10,467 bases of DNA from CAYSLC01 sp964431545 (lineage in GTDB: Bacteria; Desulfobacterota; Desulfobacteria; Desulfobacterales; JAABSP01), in assembly GCA_964431545.1 (NCBI GenBank), contig CAYSLC010000191.1:1-10467 (forward strand), written 5' to 3'. Of the stretch, positions 6,703-10,467 are shown piece after piece. The notes under the pieces are model-generated. The model made no database searches. It had not been told where the DNA came from and saw only the letters and a program-made list of their open reading frames with translations. Positions within the stretch are counted from its first letter, which is position 1. Each line of letters begins with the position of its first letter. Both the position numbers and the translations under genes were made by a program.

Positions 6703-6768
6703 TCAGACCTGTCCCCCGTAGAGGGTCAGGATGCCGACGCCGATGAAGTAATAGATCGCCATTCGCAT
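6703..6768 (-). pseudogene. In-frame N-terminal segment of the phosphatase gene, cut off by TGA
   Basis: The ATG at 6768 has AAAGGGA eight bases upstream and begins a 21-residue hydrophobic peptide (MRMAIYYFIGVGILTLYGGQ plus V) that looks like a first transmembrane helix. It ends at TGA 6705-6703, exactly in the frame of the phosphatase, only eight codons before the GTG used for the open frame. The codons between (encoding PFLAGLPP) also read as a sensible loop leading into the next hydrophobic segment. I infer that the segment belongs to the phosphatase and that the TGA is a nonsense change, a sequence error (TGG to TGA is one base), or less likely a recoded codon. Confidence 0.6.
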
Positions 6769-6801
6769 GGTACGGTTCCCTTTCATCCCGGATAATCTTT
6801 C

Positions 6802-6843
6802 TTGACACCCGGCCGATTCATTTTCTATACCATAGTTACTATG
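6802..6843 (+). promoter_or_regulatory. Promoter with palindromic operator candidate for the peptidase operon
   Basis: A perfect -35 box TTGACA at 6802-6807 is followed after 18 bases by TATACC at 6826-6831 (four of six -10 positions). The predicted transcription start is about 6838, only a few bases before the ATG at 6841. A perfect 13-base palindrome, CATAGT-T-ACTATG (6831-6843), covers the predicted start and the initiation codon, where a bound repressor would block RNA polymerase. The region is strikingly AT-rich for this genome. It also lies upstream of the divergent phosphatase gene, for which I see no convincing promoter. Confidence 0.6.
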
Positions 6844-7926
6844 AACGAAATCATCAAGGAAATCATCCAACTGACAGGCGACCTCATCCGATTCAAATCG
6901 ATCCATTCCGAGCCCGGGGAGATCAACCGGTGCGCCGACTTCATCCAGCGGTGGTTCCGGGCCCACGACGTGCCGGCCACGCGGATCGACGAAGGGGGAA
7001 TCCCCTCCGTGATGGTCCTCCCCCCCAAGGGACGCGCGCCGGTGCTGCTCATGAGCCACATCGACGTGGTGGACGGCCCGGACGACCTCTTTTTGCCCCG
7101 GGAGAAAGACGGCCGGCTCTACGGCCGGGGGAGCGTCGACGACAAATATGCGGCGGCCCTCTCCATGGTCCTGGTCCGGGAGCACCTCAACCGGATCGGC
7201 GCCGGCGGCGTCCGGGACCTCCCCTTCGGAGTCCTCATCACCGGCGACGAGGAGGTGGGGGGCGCCAAAGGGGCCAAAACGGCCTTTCAACGCATCGAGA
7301 CCCGGTTCTGCATGGCCCTGGACGGCGGCAACCCCCGGAACATCGTGGTCAAGGAGAAGGGGGTCCTCCGGGTCCGTCTCATCGGCAAAGGAAAATCGGC
7401 CCACGGGGCCCGGCCCTGGCTGGGGGAGAACGCCATCGAGGCCCTCATGGAGGACTATCGCAAGGTCCGGGAACTCTTCTCCGAATCGACCCCGGACCAC
7501 TGGCACCGGACGGTGAATCTGGGAAAAATCTCCGGCGGGACCTCCATCAACCAGGTGCCGGACCGGGCCGAGGCGGTCCTCGACATCCGGTACACCGAAC
7601 ACGACCGGCCGGCCGACCTGGTGGCCGAGATGCGCGGACGCATCCAGGGGGACCTGTTGCTGGAGTCGGAGGAGCCGCTTTTCATCGGCGGGGAATCCCC
7701 CTACCACGACCTGCTCCTGGAGGTGGCGGAAGGGGCGACCGCCGGCTTCGAGCACGGGGCGAGCGACGCCCGCCACCTGACCCAAAAGGGGGTCCCCGGC
7801 GTGGTCTGGGGGGCCGACGGCGAGATGTCCCAGCACACCGCGGACGAACACGTGGTCATCGACAGCGTCCGGGTCCTCTACGAGCTGGTGGACCGGTTTT
7901 TGACCCGGTCCCGGGAAGTGGGATGA
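6841..7926 (+). CDS. M20-family zinc metallopeptidase (peptidase/deacylase)
   Basis: Predicted 361-residue cytoplasmic hydrolase of the M20 family (dipeptidases, carboxypeptidases and acyl-amino-acid deacylases); exact substrate unknown. Two-metal site residues are visible: H73 and D75 in SHIDVVDG, bridging D100 in GRGSVDDK, catalytic E137 and metal E138 in GDEEVGG, D161 in DGGN and H332 in SQHTADEH. The lid/dimer domain shows KSAHGARPW with H188. No signal peptide is seen, so it acts inside the cell. The ATG at 6841 gives the normal M20 start (MNEIIKEIIQLTGDLIRF); a TTG at 6802 in the same frame is part of the -35 box and was not used. There is no Shine-Dalgarno and the promoter is very close, so the message is probably leaderless. 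Its stop overlaps the next gene's ATG (ATGA), tying it to a peptide transporter and suggesting it cuts the imported peptides. Confidence 0.92.
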   Translation: MNEIIKEIIQLTGDLIRFKSIHSEPGEINRCADFIQRWFRAHDVPATRIDEGGIPSVMVLPPKGRAPVLLMSHIDVVDGPDDLFLPREKDGRLYGRGSVDDKYAAALSMVLVREHLNRIGAGGVRDLPFGVLITGDEEVGGAKGAKTAFQRIETRFCMALDGGNPRNIVVKEKGVLRVRLIGKGKSAHGARPWLGENAIEALMEDYRKVRELFSESTPDHWHRTVNLGKISGGTSINQVPDRAEAVLDIRYTEHDRPADLVAEMRGRIQGDLLLESEEPLFIGGESPYHDLLLEVAEGATAGFEHGASDARHLTQKGVPGVVWGADGEMSQHTADEHVVIDSVRVLYELVDRFLTRSREVG

Positions 7927-8963
7927 CCCAAGACGCTCACCTCCTGGCGGTGGAGAACCTCAAGACCCACTTCTTCACCTTCGAGGGGGTGGCCCGGGCC
8001 GTGGACGACGTCTCCTTCCACCTGGACAAGGGGGAGGTTCTCGGGGTGGTGGGGGAATCGGGCTGCGGCAAGAGCGTCACCGCCCAGTCGGTGATGCGCC
8101 TCATCCCCGAGCCCCCCGGCCGGATCGTCCACGGCAGCATCCGCTTCGCCGGCACCGACCTGGCCCGCCTGGAGATGGAGGGGATGCGGGACATCCGGGG
8201 AAACCGCATCGCCATGATCTTCCAGGAGCCCATGACCTCCCTCAACCCCGTCTACACCGTGGGCAACCAGATCGGGGAGATGTTCACCCGCCACCAGGGC
8301 CTCTCCAAGAAGGCGGCAAGGGACAAGGCGGTGGAGATGCTCCGGAAGGTCCAGATCCCGGCCCCGGAAAAACGGGTCTCCGAATTCCCCCACCAGCTCT
8401 CCGGCGGCATGCGCCAGCGGGCCATGATCGCCATGGCCCTTTCCTGCGACCCGGAGATCCTCATCGCCGACGAGCCCACCACCGCCCTGGACGTGACGGT
8501 CCAGGCCCAGATCATCGAGCTGATGGGCAAACTCCAGGAGGACTTCGACACCGCCATCCTGATGATCACCCACGACCTGGGGGTGATCGCCGAGACCGCC
8601 GACCGGGTGGTGGTGATGTACGCCGGGAAGGTGGTGGAGGAGGCGGTCACCGTCCCGCTCTTCGAGGACCCCAAACACCCGTACACCCGGGGGCTCCTCC
8701 GGTCGATCCCCAAGCTGGGGGACCGGTCCCGGAGCGGCCGGCAGCGGCTGTCGGAGATCGAGGGGATGGTGCCGAGCCTCTATTCCCTCCCGCCCGGGTG
8801 CCCCTTCGCCCCCCGGTGCGAACACGCCATGGGGATCTGCCGGGAGAACCCGCCGGAACTCCTGGAGGCCGGGGAGGGCCACCGGGTGCGGTGCTGGCTC
8901 CACGTGGACCACATTCAAGAAAGGGAGACCGGGTGGCGCCACTCATCGTCGTCGACGACCTGA
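7923..8963 (+). CDS. oppD: Opp/Dpp-type peptide ABC transporter ATPase, first subunit (OppD/DppD)
   Basis: Predicted 346-residue cytoplasmic ATPase powering oligo- or dipeptide uptake with OppF and two permeases. Motifs are Walker A GESGCGKS at 44-51, Q101 in IFQEPMTSLNP, signature LSGGMRQ at 159-165, Walker B ILIADE at 179-184 and H217. The C-terminal Opp/Dpp extension has HPYTRGLL near 252 and four cysteines (C293, C299, C306, C324), an arrangement seen in Fe-S-binding members of this family. The length is normal. The ATG overlaps the stop of the peptidase gene (ATGA), so translation is likely coupled. The 3' end overlaps the next ATPase gene by 31 bases, which gives an odd Ser-rich tail. 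Opp versus Dpp (or nickel/glutathione relatives) cannot be separated from the ATPase alone; the symbol is a family-level name. Confidence 0.92.
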   Translation: MTQDAHLLAVENLKTHFFTFEGVARAVDDVSFHLDKGEVLGVVGESGCGKSVTAQSVMRLIPEPPGRIVHGSIRFAGTDLARLEMEGMRDIRGNRIAMIFQEPMTSLNPVYTVGNQIGEMFTRHQGLSKKAARDKAVEMLRKVQIPAPEKRVSEFPHQLSGGMRQRAMIAMALSCDPEILIADEPTTALDVTVQAQIIELMGKLQEDFDTAILMITHDLGVIAETADRVVVMYAGKVVEEAVTVPLFEDPKHPYTRGLLRSIPKLGDRSRSGRQRLSEIEGMVPSLYSLPPGCPFAPRCEHAMGICRENPPELLEAGEGHRVRCWLHVDHIQERETGWRHSSSSTT

Positions 8964-9898
8964 AGATCCACTTCCCCATCCGCAAGGGGCTCCTCTCCCG
9001 GACGGTGGGCCACGTCTTCGCGGTGGACGGCGTCTCCCTGACCCTCGACCGGGGGCGGACCCTGGGGCTGGTGGGGGAGTCGGGATGCGGCAAGACGACG
9101 GCGGGCCTGGGGATCCTGCGCCTCATCGACCCCACCGGCGGCACCGTCACCTACGACGGCCGGGACGTCACCGCCATGGGACCGGCGGAGCTGCGGGCCC
9201 TGCGCCGGGAGATGCAGATCATCTTCCAGGACCCCTACTCCTCCCTCAACCCCCGGATGACGGTCAACCAGATCCTCAACGACCCCATGGAGATCCACGG
9301 CCTCTACCCCGGCGCCGAGCGAAAGGACCGGATCGCCTACCTGTTGGAGCGGGTGGGCCTCTCCCCGGAGCAGGGGCGCCGCCACCCCCACGAGTTCTCC
9401 GGGGGCCAGCGGCAGCGGATCGGGGTGGCAAGGGCCCTGGCCCTCGACCCGGCGGTGATCATCGGCGATGAACCGGTCTCGGCCCTGGACGTCTCCATCC
9501 AGGCCCAGATCATCAATCTGCTCATCGACCTCCAGGGGGAGTTCGACCTGTCGTACATCATCATCGCCCACGACCTGGCGGTGGTGGAGTACATCTGCGA
9601 CCACATCGCCGTGATGTACCTGGGAAAGATCGTGGAGCGGGGGGTCTACCGGGACCTCTACACCGACCCGAAGCACCCCTATACCCGGGCCCTGCTCTCG
9701 GCGATTCCGGTGGCCGATCCCAAAAGGAAGAAGGAGCGGATCATCCTCGAAGGGGATGTCCCGAGCCCGATCCATCCGCCGCCGGGGTGCAGCTTCCATC
9801 CCCGGTGTCCCCACCGGATGGCGGTCTGCGATCAGGCGGAGCCGGCGCTCCGGGATCTGGGGGACGGCCATGAGGCGGCGTGTTACCTCTACGAATAA
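8933..9898 (+). CDS. oppF: Opp/Dpp-type peptide ABC transporter ATPase, second subunit (OppF/DppF)
   Basis: Predicted 321-residue partner ATPase. Motifs are Walker A GESGCGKT at 48-55, Q99 in IIFQDPYSSLNP, FSGGQRQ at 155-161, Walker B ending GDE at 178-180, SALDVSIQAQ and H213. The C-terminal extension has KHPYTRALL at 247-255 and cysteines C286, C292, C299 and C317, matching the cysteine pattern of the first subunit. PYSSLNPRMTV and DVSIQAQ are typical of the OppF/DppF branch. The start is the GTG at 8933, with AAGGGAG five bases upstream and a normal N-terminus (APLIVVDDLKIHFPI). The frame extends to 8798, but that upstream part lies inside the first ATPase gene. The symbol is at family level; a Dpp-type substrate is equally possible. 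Confidence 0.92.
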   Translation: MAPLIVVDDLKIHFPIRKGLLSRTVGHVFAVDGVSLTLDRGRTLGLVGESGCGKTTAGLGILRLIDPTGGTVTYDGRDVTAMGPAELRALRREMQIIFQDPYSSLNPRMTVNQILNDPMEIHGLYPGAERKDRIAYLLERVGLSPEQGRRHPHEFSGGQRQRIGVARALALDPAVIIGDEPVSALDVSIQAQIINLLIDLQGEFDLSYIIIAHDLAVVEYICDHIAVMYLGKIVERGVYRDLYTDPKHPYTRALLSAIPVADPKRKKERIILEGDVPSPIHPPPGCSFHPRCPHRMAVCDQAEPALRDLGDGHEAACYLYE

Positions 9899-9902
9899 GC
9901 TG

Positions 9903-9922
9903 TCCGGCGCGGGCTTGCCGGA
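9903..9922 (+). repeat. Short inverted repeat between the second ATPase and the binding-protein gene
   Basis: A perfect 6-base-pair stem TCCGGC/GCCGGA with an 8-base loop lies just after the oppF stop. No T-run follows, so it is not a standard terminator. It could protect or separate transcripts, since binding proteins are usually made in excess of the ATPases, or it may be chance in GC-rich DNA. Confidence 0.3.
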
Positions 9923-9958
9923 TCTGGAACCATGAACCCGAACGGAAACGAAACAACA

Positions 9959-9965
9959 AAGGAGG
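9959..9965 (+). promoter_or_regulatory. Strong Shine-Dalgarno for the solute-binding protein gene
   Basis: AAGGAGG lies 6 bases before the ATG at 9972, the best ribosome site in the window, in line with the high output expected of a periplasmic binding protein. It fixes the start codon. Confidence 0.8.
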
Positions 9966-9971
9966 AGTGAC

Positions 9972-10467
9972 ATGAGAAAACTCGGATGGCTGCTGTTGGT
10001 CTCACTTTTCATCGCCGCCGGCGCGATCCCCGCGGGCGCCGCCGCCACCAGCGGCCTGGTGGTGGCGGTGGACACCGCCCCCCGGACCATGAACCCCCAG
10101 GGGTCCGACGCCGACGCCAACCTGTCCAAGATGGCCAATATCTTCGACGGGCTGCTCCAGCGCACCGGCGCCAAGGGGACCCTGTCGCCGGCCCTGGCCG
10201 AGCGGTGGGAGCACCCGGATCTCCTCACCTGGAAGTTTTACCTGAGAAAGGGGGTCAAGTTCCACAACGGCAACCCCTTCACCGCCGAGGACGTCAAGTA
10301 CACCTTCGAGCGGCTCTCCGACCCCGAGGTCTCGGAGTTCATCAACACCGGCAAGGCCATCGACAAGATCGAGACCCCCGACGACCACACGGTGATCATC
10401 AAGACCAAGGACCCCATCCCCTGGTTCGCCAACAACATGCACCAGATCTTCATCATGGACAAGGAGT
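9972..10467 (+). CDS. Family-5 peptide solute-binding protein, N-terminal part (runs off the window)
   Basis: The first 165 residues of a periplasmic binding protein of the SBP_bac_5 (OppA/DppA/NikA) type, open to the window end. Residues 1-25 are a classic signal peptide: MRK, a hydrophobic core LGWLLLVSLFIAAGA, and a small-residue AGAAA cleavage area. There is no lipobox cysteine, so a soluble periplasmic protein is expected. The mature part begins with strand GLVVAVD, then MNPQGSDADANL and IFDGLLQ, and has the family signature region YLRKGVKFHNGNPFTAEDV at 90-108 followed by YTFERLSDP. Such proteins hand peptides (some relatives: nickel, glutathione or opines) to the permease. It lies 73 bases after the second ATPase gene, in the same direction. 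Ligand specificity cannot be read from this part. Confidence 0.92.
   Translation, partial: MRKLGWLLLVSLFIAAGAIPAGAAATSGLVVAVDTAPRTMNPQGSDADANLSKMANIFDGLLQRTGAKGTLSPALAERWEHPDLLTWKFYLRKGVKFHNGNPFTAEDVKYTFERLSDPEVSEFINTGKAIDKIETPDDHTVIIKTKDPIPWFANNMHQIFIMDKE

Noticed and set aside
6676..6720. Selenocysteine insertion as the main explanation of the phosphatase TGA
   Set aside because: No convincing SECIS loop is seen, and the residue would sit at a membrane border far from the catalytic site. A nonsense change or sequence error is simpler; kept only as a low-probability option in the finding.
2902..6795. Very long plus-strand open frame of about 1300 codons
   Set aside because: It lies antisense to the exporter and phosphatase genes, has low-complexity Gly/Pro/His/Asp-rich composition and no domain. 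GC-rich codon bias commonly opens such antisense frames.
6703..7851. Minus-strand frame of 382 codons through the peptidase gene into the phosphatase N-terminal segment
   Set aside because: Only the last part (from ATG 6768) looks coding. The rest is antisense to the M20 peptidase, whose motifs are complete.
7878..8942. Minus-strand frame of about 350 codons opposite oppD
   Set aside because: It is rich in His, Gly, Asp and Val in the pattern expected from the complement of an ATPase gene, with no domain.
8915..10228. Long minus-strand frame opposite oppF and the binding-protein gene
   Set aside because: It is the antisense shadow of well-supported genes and its translation has no family features.

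Overview
The window is GC-rich bacterial DNA with a strong preference for G or C at third codon positions. Gene density is very high, with many overlapping ends. The gene families suggest a Gram-negative, deltaproteobacterial-type (Desulfobacterota-like) organism. That is an impression from gene content and style, not a proven assignment. There are no rRNA, tRNA, CRISPR or insertion-sequence signals. A run of exactly 100 N (3667-3766) is an assembly gap inside one gene.

Three blocks can be read. (1) Left, plus strand: a GT-B/GT4-type glycosyltransferase (177-1652), possibly preceded by the 3' end of another gene. (2) Centre, minus strand, transcribed from about 6768 down to 1633: a membrane-bound HAMP/SpoIIE-type PP2C phosphatase; an ABC exporter half-transporter with an unusual enlarged ATPase domain; a stand-alone cyclic-nucleotide-binding-fold protein; an RsbW-like HATPase (anti-sigma kinase type); and an STAS-domain antagonist. 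The phosphatase, HATPase and STAS protein are the three classic parts of a partner-switching signalling circuit. The exporter and the cNMP-fold protein sit between them with overlapping ends. This suggests one locus coupling export across the inner membrane to partner-switch signalling. No sigma factor is in the window, so the output is unknown. (3) Right, plus strand, divergent from block 2: an M20-family metallopeptidase, two Opp/Dpp-type ABC ATPases and the start of a family-5 solute-binding protein that runs off the window. This looks like a peptide uptake and breakdown operon; the permease genes are presumably beyond the edge.

The 72-base divergent region (6769-6840) is unusually AT-rich. 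It carries a perfect TTGACA -35 box, a -10-like TATACC and a 13-base perfect palindrome over the predicted transcription start and the ATG of the peptidase gene. The peptidase mRNA is probably leaderless or nearly so.

Points most worth a second look: an in-frame TGA that cuts off the first membrane segment of the phosphatase gene; the roughly 130-residue insertion with a repeated motif in the exporter ATPase; the degenerate ligand cassette of the cNMP-fold protein; and the combined exporter/partner-switch locus.
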